The notes: generated by a model from the letters alone, not told the origin. Counted from the first letter of the stretch, positions 51,302-62,839 are shown. The stretch is 64,000 bases of DNA from Streptomyces sp. NBC_01571 (GCF_026339875.1 NZ_JAPEPZ010000001.1:2790001-2854000); one strand, 5' to 3'. A program made the numbers and translations.

Positions 51302-52426
51302 TCAGCCGAGCAGGGACTCCAGCGCCACGTGCTCCAGACCGTGCGCCTCGGCGACCTCGCGGTAAACGACCTTGCCCTCATGCGTGTTGAGGCCCTTGGC
51401 CAGCGCGGGGTCGCGGCGCAGGGCCTCGGCCCAGCCGCGGTTGGCGAGCTCCACGATGTACGGCAGCGTCGCGTTGGTCAGCGCGTACGTCGAGGTGTTC
51501 GGCACGGCGCCGGGCATGTTGGCGACGCAGTAGAAGACCGAGTTGTGGACCGGGAAGGTCGGCTCGGCGTGCGTGGTCGGACGCGAGTCCTCGAAACAGC
51601 CGCCCTGGTCGATCGCGATGTCGACAAGGACACTTCCCGGCTTCATCCGCGACACGAGTTCGTTGGTGACCAGCTTGGGGGCCTTGGCACCCGGGATCAG
51701 GACGGCGCCGATGACGAGGTCGGCCTCGAGGCAGGCCTTCTCCAGCTCGAAGGCGTTGGAGACGACGGTCTGGATCTTCGTGCCGAAGATCTTGTCCGCC
51801 TCCTTGAGCTTGTTGATGTCGCGGTCGAGCAGGGTCACCTGGAAGCCCATGCCGATGGCGATCTGCGCGGCGTTCCAGCCGGAGACGCCGCCGCCGATGA
51901 CGACGGCCTTGGCGGGCAGCACGCCGGGAACGCCGCCCGGCAGCACCCCGCGGCCCCCGTTGGCGCGCATCAGCTGGTAGGCGCCGACCTGCGGGGCGAG
52001 CCGGCCCGCGACCTCGGACATCGGGGCGAGCAGGGGCAGGGCGCGGTTGGGCAGCTCGACCGTTTCGTACGCGATGGCCGTGGTGCCGGACTCCAGGAGC
52101 GCGTCCGTGCACTCCTTGGAGGCGGCCAGGTGGAGGTAGGTGAAGAGCGTCTGGTCCTTGCGGAGGCGGTGGTACTCCTCCGCGATGGGCTCCTTGACCT
52201 TCAGCAGCAGGTCGGCCGTGGCCCACACCTCGTCGGCGGTGGCGAGGATCTGCGCACCGGCGGAGACGTACTCGACGTCCGTGATCGAGGAGCCGACACC
52301 GGCGTTCTGCTCGACGAAGACCTGGTGGCCGTGGCGCACCAGCTCGTGGACGCCGGCCGGGGTGATGGCCACCCGGAACTCGTTGTTCTTGACCTCGCGG
52401 GGGATACCGACCTTCACGTCGATCAC
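51302..52426 (-). CDS. ald: Alanine dehydrogenase
   Basis: A 374-residue NAD-dependent L-alanine dehydrogenase. KVGIPREVKNNEFRVAITPAGVHEL starts the protein. The nucleotide fold is AVVIGGGVSGWNAAQIAIGMGFQVTLLDRD (about 168-198), and the block SVLVDIAIDQGGCFEDSRPTTHAEPTF is conserved. It interconverts alanine and pyruvate plus ammonia and is often induced by amino acids or low oxygen. GTG at 52426 is listed; GTG at 52417 lies at a better distance from AAGGA and is a good alternative. Confidence 0.95.
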   Translation of the reverse strand: MIDVKVGIPREVKNNEFRVAITPAGVHELVRHGHQVFVEQNAGVGSSITDVEYVSAGAQILATADEVWATADLLLKVKEPIAEEYHRLRKDQTLFTYLHLAASKECTDALLESGTTAIAYETVELPNRALPLLAPMSEVAGRLAPQVGAYQLMRANGGRGVLPGGVPGVLPAKAVVIGGGVSGWNAAQIAIGMGFQVTLLDRDINKLKEADKIFGTKIQTVVSNAFELEKACLEADLVIGAVLIPGAKAPKLVTNELVSRMKPGSVLVDIAIDQGGCFEDSRPTTHAEPTFPVHNSVFYCVANMPGAVPNTSTYALTNATLPYIVELANRGWAEALRRDPALAKGLNTHEGKVVYREVAEAHGLEHVALESLLG

Positions 52427-52589
52427 GGTCCTTGACTCAGAGGGTTCTGGGGCTATGCACGGCCGGGGCGACGCAAGCCGGGGCAATGCATGTCATACCC
52501 GGATGCACGGGCGCGCCGGGAGACACCACGAAAGAACGCAGCGGAGCCAGTCTAATGAAGGGATTCTCTCTGTCTAGCCTTTCAATGCA

Positions 52590-54671
52590 TCAATCTTCTG
52601 CGGATGTACTGCGGATTTCGCAGGCGTTAGCGCCCTGTTCCATGGCCATCGCGCCCTCCGGTAGCTCATCACCCAGCATGCGCTCGGCCGCGCCGCGGTG
52701 CAGCCGGGCCGCGGCGGGGTCGCCGAGCCGGTCCAGGGTGTCGGCGAGCCTGAGCTGCAGCGCGGCCTGCAGCCGCAGGTCCTCCGCGCGGCGGGCCCAC
52801 TCGACGGCGTCCTGGCAGGTGCGCAGCGACTCCTCCGGCCGCCCCGCGTACTCCTGCACCCGCGCCAGCTCGCTCAACGCCCGTGCCTGGGCCGCCACAT
52901 CGCCGTTCCTGCGGTGTCCGGTGACGGCGGCGCGCCAGTTGCGCAGCGCCTCGCCGTAGCGGCCCGCGTAGGTGTGCGCGGTGGCGATCCGGCCGTAGAG
53001 CCGGGCGGCGTCCAGCCGCTCGTCGCGTGCCAGGCGCTGGGCGAGCGCCCGGCCGTACCAGTCGGCGGCCCGGTCGAAGTCCCCGAGCTCCAGGTGGGCG
53101 CCGCCTACGGATTCCATCGCCCGGCCGGTCGCGTACGGGTCGTTCGCCTCGCGCGCGGCGTCGAGCGCGGCCCGGTAGCGGGCCAGGGCCGCCGCCGTGC
53201 GGCCGGTGCGTTCGTCCAGGTCGGCCAGGTTCAGCAGGGCCGCGGCCCGCTCCCGTGGCAGCCTGCGGCGCTCGGCGACGTCGAGGACGAGCCGGTGGAT
53301 GCCGTAGAGCTCGGGGGCCGCGGCCCGGGTGCCGAAGTGGACCACCAGCGCCCGCACCAGCGCGGCCATCAGGCGGCGGGCCAGGGTGTCCAGCTCGCCG
53401 TCGGCGACCGCGAGCCGGGCGGCGGCCAGCAGCGCGGGCTGCCGGATGCGCAGCCAGTCCTCGGCCGCCCTGGGGTTCGGGAAGCGCAGCGCGCGGGGCA
53501 TTCCGGCGAGCTTCTCGCGGGCCGGCGAGCTGTCGGTCTCGGTGATCGCGCGGCAGGACACCAGCAGCCGCACGGTCCGCTCCAGCATCCGGGCGCGGGC
53601 CAGCTGCAGCTCGGCCGGGCGGTCCTCGCTCTCGGTGAGGGCGCGCAGCAGCGGCAGCAGGAAGCCGGGGACCTCGTACTGCGGCAGCGGCGACTCGACG
53701 GGCCGCAGGAGCCCGAGCGCGGCGAAGTCGTCCAGCGTGCTGCGGGCGGCGTCGACCGAGCAGCCGGCGAGCGCGGACGCGGTGTGCGGGTCGACGAGCC
53801 CGGCCGGCGCGAGCGAGAGCAGTCGCAGGGTCCGCGCGGCGGCGGCGGGCAGCCCGGCGTACGTGAGCCGGAAGATCCGCGCGGACGGCGAGCCCTCCTC
53901 GCCGTCCGCGCGCAGCTGCTTGGCGAGGTCGGCGACGGCCGAGGTGGGGCGGGCCGCGAGCCAGCCGCCCGCCAGCACCAGGGCGCTGGGCTGGCCCGCG
54001 CACTCCTCGACCAGCCCCTCGGCGGCGAGCGGGTCGACGGTGATGCGGACCGAGCCCGCGAAGCGCTCCAGGAGTTCCAGCGCGGACTTGGTGTCGAGGC
54101 CGCCCAGGGTGCAGGGGCGGACGTCCGCGATGCCGGTCAGCGGCCCTCCGGAGACGGCGACCACCAGGCACTCGGGGGTGTCGGGCAGCAGGACGTCGAC
54201 CTGCTCGGCGTCGGCCGCGTCGTCGAGCAGGAGCACGGCGCGGCGGGTGGCGAGGGCGTCGCGCACCGCCGCGCTCAGGTCCTCGGCGCCGGCCCCGGGC
54301 GGCGCGGGCAGTTCCAGGGCCGTGAGAAGGTCCCGCGCGGTGCGCTCGGTGGGCACCGGGGTGCCGTCGGGTTCGGCGAGCCGGGCCCGCAGCACCGCGT
54401 CCGGGTAACTCTCGGCGACCTGCCGGACGAGTTCCTCGGCGAGCGCGGTGCGGCCCGAGCCGGGCTTGCCGGCGATCAGCAGAACCCGTGCGCGAGGGGC
54501 TTTGCGGCCCGCGAGGGTGTCCAGTCCGGCGCGTTCGATGTCGGCCCGGAGTTCCTTCAACTCTCTTGTACGGCCGAGGAACTGACCCTTGGTAGGAGCG
54601 GACCCGGCAGCCGGTCGCTGCCCTGCCGACGACACTTTCGCGCCGTCCGTGTCCACCGCCTGATCTGTCAC
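52590..54671 (-). CDS. STAND-family ATPase with TPR repeats
   Basis: A 693-residue signal-transduction ATPase. The P-loop is IAGKPGSGRTALAEELVRQ (about 65-85) and Walker B is AVLLLDDAADAEQVDVLLP. The NB-ARC-like middle part (about 85-330) is followed by a helical region and tetratricopeptide repeats (about 475-660), e.g. ALARYRAALDAAREANDPYATGRAM and DFDRAADWYGRALAQRLARD. It resembles AfsR without the SARP DNA-binding domain, so it probably senses a partner through the TPRs rather than binding DNA. GTG at 54671 is chosen for its GGGAG at the right distance. Ligand unknown. Confidence 0.86.
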   Translation of the reverse strand: MTDQAVDTDGAKVSSAGQRPAAGSAPTKGQFLGRTRELKELRADIERAGLDTLAGRKAPRARVLLIAGKPGSGRTALAEELVRQVAESYPDAVLRARLAEPDGTPVPTERTARDLLTALELPAPPGAGAEDLSAAVRDALATRRAVLLLDDAADAEQVDVLLPDTPECLVVAVSGGPLTGIADVRPCTLGGLDTKSALELLERFAGSVRITVDPLAAEGLVEECAGQPSALVLAGGWLAARPTSAVADLAKQLRADGEEGSPSARIFRLTYAGLPAAAARTLRLLSLAPAGLVDPHTASALAGCSVDAARSTLDDFAALGLLRPVESPLPQYEVPGFLLPLLRALTESEDRPAELQLARARMLERTVRLLVSCRAITETDSSPAREKLAGMPRALRFPNPRAAEDWLRIRQPALLAAARLAVADGELDTLARRLMAALVRALVVHFGTRAAAPELYGIHRLVLDVAERRRLPRERAAALLNLADLDERTGRTAAALARYRAALDAAREANDPYATGRAMESVGGAHLELGDFDRAADWYGRALAQRLARDERLDAARLYGRIATAHTYAGRYGEALRNWRAAVTGHRRNGDVAAQARALSELARVQEYAGRPEESLRTCQDAVEWARRAEDLRLQAALQLRLADTLDRLGDPAAARLHRGAAERMLGDELPEGAMAMEQGANACEIRSTSAED

Positions 54672-54850
54672 GGGCCACACTCCCGTCCCACTGCACGCGC
54701 AAGCCCGCCGGGACTCCGGTTCGGGCGTTTCCAGAGCCTAGTTCACGCTCTGCGACGAACCGTGCGGAGCACGGCGGAGAGATCCCCCGATCGGATCAGC
54801 CGATCGTAGGACCGGATGGGTGCGCTGTGGGACACCGGAGGAGCCCGGAG

Positions 54851-54896
54851 GGCGCCGAGGACACCGGAGAGCCCCGGAGGCGGTGTCCAGGGCGCC
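54851..54896 (-). terminator. Hairpin after the Nudix gene
   Basis: Arms GGCGCC (54851-54856) and GACACCG (54860-54866) pair with CGGTGTC (54881-54887) and GGCGCC (54891-54896) around a 14-base loop, leaving small internal loops. It lies 13 bases beyond the Nudix stop. Confidence 0.55.
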
Positions 54897-54908
54897 GCGG
54901 CGGGCCTG

Positions 54909-55535
54909 TCAGGCCTCGAAGGGACGCGCCGGCCAGGGCGCCTCGGCCGGACGCAGCGCGTCGAGTCCGTCCCCGGCGCGCGCGGCGAGCAGGGAGAGGA
55001 CGCCGACCACGAGGCAGTTGTTGTGCAGGTCGCCGTCGAGGACCCCGCGGACGAGTTCGTCGACGGGGACCCGCGCCAGCTCCATGTCGGCCTCCTCGTC
55101 CTCGACCTCGAAGCGCTCCCCCACCGCCTCGGAGAGGTCCCGGGCGAGGAAGACGCGCACGGCCTCGGAACAGCCGCCGGGGGTGGTGTACACGTCGGTC
55201 AGCACGCGCCAGTTCTCGGCCTTGACGTGCGCCTCCTCGTACAGCTCGCGCTGGGCGGCGTGCAGCGGGTTCTCGCCGGGGACGTCGAGCAGGCCGGCCG
55301 GGATCTCCCAGAGCTTCTGGCGCACGGGGTGGCGGTACTGGCGCAGCACCAGCACCCTGTCCTGCTCGTCGAGGGCGACGACGGCGACGGAACCGGGATG
55401 GACCTGGTAGTCGCGCCGGGCGACCGACCCGTCGGGCATGACCACGTCGTCGGTACGGACGGAGGTCTTGTTGCCGACGAAGGGGGTCGCGGTGGCCCTG
55501 ACCTCCCACTCCTCGGCGGTGTCCTTGATCGTCAT
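54909..55535 (-). CDS. ADP-ribose pyrophosphatase-type Nudix hydrolase
   Basis: A 208-residue Nudix enzyme. The box is GLLDVPGENPLHAAQRELYEEAHV (about 98-121), and the VVMPDGSVARRDYQVHPGSVAVVALDE-QDRVLVLRQYRHPVR core matches ADP-ribose/GDP-mannose pyrophosphatases (NudF-like). It hydrolyses nucleoside diphosphate sugars such as ADP-ribose. The ATG at 55535 is preceded by GGAGG; the frame upstream is the pyrG 3' flank. Likely independent of pyrG because a terminator lies between. Confidence 0.92.
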   Translation of the reverse strand: MTIKDTAEEWEVRATATPFVGNKTSVRTDDVVMPDGSVARRDYQVHPGSVAVVALDEQDRVLVLRQYRHPVRQKLWEIPAGLLDVPGENPLHAAQRELYEEAHVKAENWRVLTDVYTTPGGCSEAVRVFLARDLSEAVGERFEVEDEEADMELARVPVDELVRGVLDGDLHNNCLVVGVLSLLAARAGDGLDALRPAEAPWPARPFEA

Positions 55536-55592
55536 GCCCTGTCCTCCCACACGTGCAAAAGAAACCGGTCCCGGTGACGAAAACGACCGAAA

Positions 55593-55626
55593 CCGGGGTG
55601 CGTGCCCCGCAAGGCACACACCCCGG
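55593..55626 (-). terminator. Hairpin terminator after pyrG
   Basis: A 14-position stem (55593-55606 / 55613-55626) with one mismatch and a 6-base loop, 20 bases beyond the pyrG stop. Confidence 0.72.
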
Positions 55627-55645
55627 CCACCGTACAACCCTGGTG

Positions 55646-57313
<1,668 letters not shown>

Positions 57314-57785
57314 GGCCAAGAGGGGGCTCCCGTGGTCGCGGTCTGGGGTGCGTACCGGCGTGGTTTCCGAGAATTCTTCGGAGGTGCCGTCGCTGCGGTT
57401 CGGGGGTTTCTTGCCCACCGGTCCACGGGCTACCAGGGTATCAGCGACCCGGCGAGGCCGCTTCCGGCCACGCTCCGCACACACGTCGACACGAACCCCG
57501 CACGCCACTCACTCGATCAGCCCACCCGGGATACCGGGAGCGGCACGCGGATCTTCCACGTGCGTCGTATCCTGCTCGGACACTCGCTGCCGAGCCCGGC
57601 CGACACACGGCACCATCCCCGCCCGTATCCCGGAACAACGAGGGCTCGTCAGTTCGTTTCGCAACGACAATCGGACCAATAATTGACGTTCCGCAGCGAC
57701 GCTTTACCAACGTTCTTACATTCAACCTTCTAACGTTTTGAACGTTCCCTTGACCGCAGAGCGACCGCCCCTCGTGGGGGGCGAC
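57314..57785. promoter_or_regulatory. Divergent promoter region with AACGTT cluster
   Basis: 472 bases between the divergent pyrG and GH15 genes, no gene seen. AACGTT occurs at 57709-57714, 57732-57737 and 57741-57746, with a related GACGTT at 57685-57690. The last two AACGTT words are separated by TTG only. Such self-palindromic words in tandem suggest an operator of the GH15 gene. The TTG at 57738 would overlap them, which favours a downstream start. Confidence 0.45.
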
Positions 57786-59612
57786 GTGGCCGTTCGACTG
57801 GAGATGCACGTGGCCGGGCGCATCGAGGACTACGCACTCATCGGAGACATGCAGACCGCAGCGCTGGTCTGCCGGGACGGCACAGTGGACTGGCTGTGCC
57901 TGCCCCGCTTCGACTCCCATGCCATCTTCGCGGGACTGCTCGGCACGGAGGAACACGGATTCTGGCGGCTCGGCCCGGCCCACGCGGCCGACGCCGAACC
58001 GCCGACGGCGGCACGCCGCTCGTACCGCGGCGACTCGCTGATCCTCGAATCCGAGTGGGACACCCCCCGCGGCACGGTCCGCGTGACCGATTTCATGCCA
58101 CCGCGTGACGGCGCGCCGCAGCTCATCCGCATCGTGGAAGGCGTCACGGGCCGCGTCCCGATGCGCTCCGCGCTGCGGATGCGGTTCAGCTACGGGCGGG
58201 TGGTGCCCTGGGTGCACAAGCACGAGGGACGCACGGTCGCCGTGGCCGGACCGGACTCGGTCTGGTTCGACACCCCCTGCGAGACCTACGGCAAGGCGTT
58301 GACCACGTACGCCGACTTCACGGTGGCACCGGGTGACCGGATCGCGTTCACCATCTCGTGGGAGCCCTCGCACAAGCAGCCCCCCGCGCTGCCCGAGCCC
58401 GAGCAGGCCCTGGAGGCCACCGAGGAGTTCTGGCGCGACTGGGTCGACCAGTGCACGTACCACGGCCCCTACCGCGAGGCCGTCGTCCGCTCGCTGATCA
58501 CCCTCAAGGCCCTCACGTACGCGCCCACGGGCGGCATCGTCGCGGCGCCCACCACCTCCCTGCCGGAGGAGATCGGTGGCGTACGCAACTGGGACTACCG
58601 CTACACCTGGCTGCGCGACGCCGCGATCACCCTCTCCTCCCTGCTGCGCACCGGCTACCGCGAGGAGGCCCGGGCCTGGCGCGAGTGGCTGCTGCGCGCG
58701 GTCGCGGGCGACCCGGAGAACCTCCAGATCATGTACGGCATCGCGGGCGAACGGGAGTTGGGCGAGGCGGAACTCGACTGGCTTCCCGGATACGAGAATT
58801 CGGGCCCGGTCCGGGTCGGCAACGGCGCCGCGCACCAGCTCCAGCTGGATGTGTACGGAGAGGTCACCGAGGCCCTGCACCTGGCCCACATGACCGGTCT
58901 GTCCCGCAACGACTACGCCTCGCTGCTCCAGTTGAAGCTGATCCGCTATCTGGAGGACCACTGGGACCAGCCGGACGAGGGCATCTGGGAGGTCCGCGGC
59001 CCGCGCCGGCACTTCGTGCACTCCAAGGTGATGGCCTGGGTCGCCGTCGACCGCACCATCAAGCTCATCGAGTCGGGCGACGCGGACGGCCCGCTGGAGA
59101 AGTGGCGCGAACTGCGCGACGACATCCACCGGGACGTGTGCGAGAAGGGCTACGACAAGGAGCGCAACACGTTCACGCAGTCGTACGGCTCCAGGGAGCT
59201 GGACGCCTCGCTGCTCCTGATCCCGCAGATGGGCTTCCTGCCGCCCGACGACAAGCGCGTGATCGGCACCATCGAGGCGATCCAGCGCGAGCTGTCCACC
59301 TCCGACGGCTTCATCCTGCGCTACCCGACCTCCGGCGAGGACGCGGGCGTGGACGGGCTGGAGGGCGACGAGGGTGCCTTCCTCGCGTGCTCGTTCTGGA
59401 TGGCGGACGACCTGGCGATGATCGGCCGGGTCGACGAGGCCCGCAAGCTCTTCGAGCGGCTGCTGGCGCTCCGCAACGACCTGGGTCTGCTGGCCGAGGA
59501 GTGGGACCCGCGCCTGCAGCGCCAGGTGGGCAACTTCCCGCAGGCCTTCAGCCACGTGCCGCTGATCGACACGGCACTGAGGCTGACAGCCAGCGGGGCG
59601 TACGGCGGCTAG
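57786..59612 (+). CDS. GH15 glucoamylase/trehalase-like enzyme
   Basis: A 608-residue glycoside hydrolase family 15 protein. AGRIEDYALIGDMQTAALVCRDGTVDWLCLPRFDSHAIFAGLLG opens the N-terminal domain. The (alpha/alpha)6 barrel has EEIGGVRNWDYRYTWLRDAA, then WLPGYENSGPVRVGN and LAEEWDPRLQRQVGNFPQAFSH, which holds the expected catalytic acid residues. It cleaves alpha-glucosidic bonds; bacterial members of this subgroup act on trehalose or oligosaccharides. No signal peptide is seen, so it acts inside the cell. GTG at 57786 has GGGGGGCG before it; ATG at 57804 is an alternative. Confidence 0.92.
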   Translation: MAVRLEMHVAGRIEDYALIGDMQTAALVCRDGTVDWLCLPRFDSHAIFAGLLGTEEHGFWRLGPAHAADAEPPTAARRSYRGDSLILESEWDTPRGTVRVTDFMPPRDGAPQLIRIVEGVTGRVPMRSALRMRFSYGRVVPWVHKHEGRTVAVAGPDSVWFDTPCETYGKALTTYADFTVAPGDRIAFTISWEPSHKQPPALPEPEQALEATEEFWRDWVDQCTYHGPYREAVVRSLITLKALTYAPTGGIVAAPTTSLPEEIGGVRNWDYRYTWLRDAAITLSSLLRTGYREEARAWREWLLRAVAGDPENLQIMYGIAGERELGEAELDWLPGYENSGPVRVGNGAAHQLQLDVYGEVTEALHLAHMTGLSRNDYASLLQLKLIRYLEDHWDQPDEGIWEVRGPRRHFVHSKVMAWVAVDRTIKLIESGDADGPLEKWRELRDDIHRDVCEKGYDKERNTFTQSYGSRELDASLLLIPQMGFLPPDDKRVIGTIEAIQRELSTSDGFILRYPTSGEDAGVDGLEGDEGAFLACSFWMADDLAMIGRVDEARKLFERLLALRNDLGLLAEEWDPRLQRQVGNFPQAFSHVPLIDTALRLTASGAYGG

Positions 59613-59625
59613 CAGGTCGACGGCC

Positions 59626-59675
59626 ACATACGACGACGCGACATACGACGACGCGACGTCCGGCGGCCGCCGGAC
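59626..59675 (+). repeat. Tandem repeat and perfect palindrome after the GH15 gene
   Basis: ACATACGACGACGCG is repeated exactly twice (59626-59640 and 59641-59655), followed by the perfect 18-base palindrome GTCCGGCGGCCGCCGGAC (59658-59675), which can act as a terminator hairpin. Confidence 0.7.
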
Positions 59676-59825
59676 AGTGGCCGCCGTGGGCGCTCCGCGA
59701 GGTGCGCGGACCGTGGGTCACGGACGGAGCACGGACGGTGCGGCGCGGGCCTCGGCCCGGCCGGCGCCCGGCGGCCCCGGCCTCGGAGGTGCCCGCGCAC
59801 GGGGTGCACGGGTAGCGTCCGCAGC

Positions 59826-61466
59826 ATGGACAGCCGTACGGACAGCAGCTTCGACACCCAGGGCGCCGGAATCACCGTGCAGCGGGCGCTGGAGCTGCCC
59901 GGGCTGCGCAGCGGACTGCCGGAGATCCTCGCGGGAGCCGACCGGCTGCAGCGCACCGTGCGCTGGGTGCACGCGGGCGAGGTCCCGAACATCGCCTCAC
60001 TGCTCAAGGGCGGCGAACTGCTCCTGACCACGGGCTACGGCCTCGGCACCCGCCCGGCCGACCAGCGGGCCTTCGTCCGGACACTGGCCGAGCGCGGCAT
60101 CGCGGCGCTCGTCGTCGAACTCGGCCCGCGTTTCGCACGGCTGCCCGCGGCCCTCGTCGAGACGGCCCGCTCGGCCGGCCTCCCCCTCGTCCAGCTCCAC
60201 CGGGAAGTGCCCTTCGTCGCGGTCACGGAGGAGATCCACACCGAGATCGTCAACGGCCACTACGCGCTGCTCCAGCAGGCCGAGGAGGTGCACCGGCGCT
60301 GCACCGAGGCCCTTCTCGGCGGCGGCGGTGTCCCCCAGGTCCTGCGCATCCTGGCCGACTTCAGCGGCAACCCGGTCTTCCTGGAGACCGCGGACGGACA
60401 GCTCCTGTACGCCGCCGGGTCCGGCTCCGCGGGCGCCGATCCGCTCCAGGTGTGGGAGGGTCTGCGCGGCCAGCACAAGGAACAGCCGCCCGCCGGCACG
60501 ACGCTCGTGGACGTGCCCGGCGGCGGCCCCGGTACCGGCGCGGTACGGGCCCGGCTGGTCCTGCTGCCGGTGGGCGCCCCGATCACCCCCGTGCACCGGA
60601 TCGCGGCGGAGCGGGCCGCCGGCATCCTGGCCGTCGTCCTGATGCAGGCCCGCCAGGAGGAGGAGCTCGCCGCGCGCGGGCGCGGCGACTTCCTGACCGA
60701 CCTCGCGGAGGGCCGTATCCAGGCGGAGGACGCTCCCGCCCAGGCCCGGGTGCTCGGTTTCAAGCCGGGCAGGAGCCCGCTCCTGCCCGTCGTGATGCGG
60801 CTCGCCGACGGTCTGTCCCCCGGCGGAGGCTGGGCGGTCCTGGCCCGGGCCGTCGCGGAGGAACTGGCTTCGGTGGGGGTACCGGTCCTGCTCGGCGTAC
60901 GGCCCGTCGAGGGCCGTGTCCCGCTCCTGCTCGGCCTGCGTTCGGAGTCCGAGCGCCAGGCGGTCGCCGACCGGGTGGCGCTGGCGCTGCGGGCGGGCGT
61001 GGAGCGCGCGGGGATGCAGCGGCCCGGTGCGCTGCCACCGGTGGTGGTGGTCGGCGTCGCGGGCGGCTGGGCAGCCGCCTCGGCGGGTCTGCGGCACGCG
61101 GCGGAGACGGCGACCGCCGCGCAGGGCCTGTCGGACCGCCCCTGGTACGACGCCCGCCGCCTCGACATCGACCTGCTCCTCTGGCGTCTGCGCGACCACC
61201 CGGACCTGGCGGCCTTCGTGGACCGCGCCATCGGCCCCCTCCGCGACCACGACCACCGCTCCAGGCCTCCGCTGCTGCCCACCCTGGAGACGTACCTGGC
61301 GCACGCGGGCCGCAAGGCGGAGACGGCCCGCGAGCTGCATCTCAACCGGCAGACCCTCTACAACCGCCTTGCCAGGATCGGGGAGTTGCTGGGCACGGAC
61401 CTGGACGACCCGCAGACGGTACTGGCGTTGAGCCTGGCACTGCGCGCACGAAGGCATGTTTCCTGA
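59826..61466 (+). CDS. PucR-family transcriptional regulator
   Basis: A 546-residue regulator. The N-terminal PucR domain starts ITVQRALELPGLRSGLPEILAGADRLQRTVRWVHAGEVPNIASLLKGGELLLTTGYG. The CdaR-like middle follows. The C-terminal helix-turn-helix is TYLAHAGRKAETARELHLNRQTLYNRLARIGELLGTDLDDP. These regulators control purine catabolism or other nitrogen use. It is convergent with the glycosyltransferase gene, with only 24 bases between stops. Confidence 0.93.
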   Translation: MDSRTDSSFDTQGAGITVQRALELPGLRSGLPEILAGADRLQRTVRWVHAGEVPNIASLLKGGELLLTTGYGLGTRPADQRAFVRTLAERGIAALVVELGPRFARLPAALVETARSAGLPLVQLHREVPFVAVTEEIHTEIVNGHYALLQQAEEVHRRCTEALLGGGGVPQVLRILADFSGNPVFLETADGQLLYAAGSGSAGADPLQVWEGLRGQHKEQPPAGTTLVDVPGGGPGTGAVRARLVLLPVGAPITPVHRIAAERAAGILAVVLMQARQEEELAARGRGDFLTDLAEGRIQAEDAPAQARVLGFKPGRSPLLPVVMRLADGLSPGGGWAVLARAVAEELASVGVPVLLGVRPVEGRVPLLLGLRSESERQAVADRVALALRAGVERAGMQRPGALPPVVVVGVAGGWAAASAGLRHAAETATAAQGLSDRPWYDARRLDIDLLLWRLRDHPDLAAFVDRAIGPLRDHDHRSRPPLLPTLETYLAHAGRKAETARELHLNRQTLYNRLARIGELLGTDLDDPQTVLALSLALRARRHVS

Positions 61467-61490
61467 TCCCCACGCAGGGGCGGGCACGGC

Positions 61491-62627
61491 CTAGACGAGG
61501 GGCCAGGCCTGGGTCAACTCGTCGTAGACACTGAGCACTTGCTCCACCGTCTCGTCCTCGGTCGGCCAGCCGGCGGCCTGCCGCACTCCCCTTTCGCTGA
61601 GTTGCTCCCGGCGCACCGGATCACCGAGAAGGCGCACCACGGCCTCAGCGAGCGCCTGCGCGTCCGCGTACGGGACGAGCTCGGCGGCGTCACCGACCAG
61701 TTCGGGGATGCCGCCGACCGCGGTCGCCACCAGCGGGACGCCCGCGTGCAGGGCCTCCTGGGCGAGGACGGAACGGGATTCCCAGCCGCTCGGCAGCAGC
61801 GCGAGATCGGCCGCGGGCAGCAGCTCGGAGACGTCCTCGCGCCGGCCGAGCAGCCTGACGGGCAGTTCCTCGTCCTCGACACGTCCCTGGAGGACGGTCC
61901 GCAGCGGACCCTCGCCGGCGATCACGAGGAGCGGCACGGGATCGAGGTCCCGCCACGCGCGCGCGGCGTCCAGCAGGGTGCCGTATCCGCGGTGCCGGTC
62001 GAGGGAGCCCACCGCCATGAGCAACGGGCGCTCGGTGGCGCCGAGTTCGGCCCGCGCCTTGTGACGCAGCCGGTCGGGGTCCCCGTACTCGACGGCCTTG
62101 CGCGGCGCCGGAATCGCGACGGCGGAGAGCCGGGCGTCCCGGGCCCCGCGGCGGCGGGCGCGATCCACCAGGTCCGAGGAGGTGGCGAGGACGACGGAGG
62201 CGGCCCTGGCGACGCGCCGCTCCAGCAGACGCAGCAGATGGGCCCGGGCCCCCTCGGCATGCGAACGGGTGTGCCACGTGACGACGAGTGGGGTGCGCCG
62301 CCCGCTGAGCGCGAGCGTGGCCCGCAGCGCGGCGTGCAGCCCGTGCGCGTGCACGAGGTCGGCGTCCGCGCAGGCGATCCGCAGCGCGGCCACGGAGGCG
62401 GGGTCACCGCTGCGCGGCACCGGGACGTGCTGGGCGCCCACACCGGTGAATCCGTACGCGCGGTCGGCCTCGGCAGGAGCGCAGACGGTGACCCGCACAC
62501 CACGGGCGACGAGGCCCGAGGCCAGCGACCGCACATGCGCGCTGCTGCCCGCGCTTCCGCCGCCGAGCACCTGCACGGTGCGCAGCGGCGACTGGCCGTG
62601 CGGTGAGTGGCTGCTCACGTGGCTCAC
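61491..62627 (-). CDS. GT4-family glycosyltransferase
   Basis: A 378-residue GT-B glycosyltransferase. The N-terminal domain begins RTVQVLGGGSAGSSAHVRSLASGLVARGVRV; the donor-binding domain has LLMAVGSLDRHRGYGTLLDAA and the E-x7-E block ESRSVLAQEALHAGVPLVATAVGGIPELV. It transfers a sugar from a nucleotide donor to an unknown lipid or polymer acceptor. GTG at 62627 (CAGGAG at 10 bases) is used. The downstream gene on the same strand, MraY-like, starts further left; the pair is often found together in actinomycetes near recN. Confidence 0.9.
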   Translation of the reverse strand: MSHVSSHSPHGQSPLRTVQVLGGGSAGSSAHVRSLASGLVARGVRVTVCAPAEADRAYGFTGVGAQHVPVPRSGDPASVAALRIACADADLVHAHGLHAALRATLALSGRRTPLVVTWHTRSHAEGARAHLLRLLERRVARAASVVLATSSDLVDRARRRGARDARLSAVAIPAPRKAVEYGDPDRLRHKARAELGATERPLLMAVGSLDRHRGYGTLLDAARAWRDLDPVPLLVIAGEGPLRTVLQGRVEDEELPVRLLGRREDVSELLPAADLALLPSGWESRSVLAQEALHAGVPLVATAVGGIPELVGDAAELVPYADAQALAEAVVRLLGDPVRREQLSERGVRQAAGWPTEDETVEQVLSVYDELTQAWPLV

Positions 62628-62839
62628 GTGGCCGGGGCTCCTGGTTCGGCGTCGGACGGTCACGGAGAAACGTACAGAAAGGTCTGCAGAGGGGGGTGTA
62701 CCGCACGTCGTGCTCCGCGTACTACGCCAAGGATGCCAGGCCGTACGGGTGTTCCGGGACCGCCATCGGAGCGCGCTGCGCGGCACACCGGCCGACTCGA
62801 CCACACCTGTCACCCACACGGGTGAGCAGTCCCCTGCCC

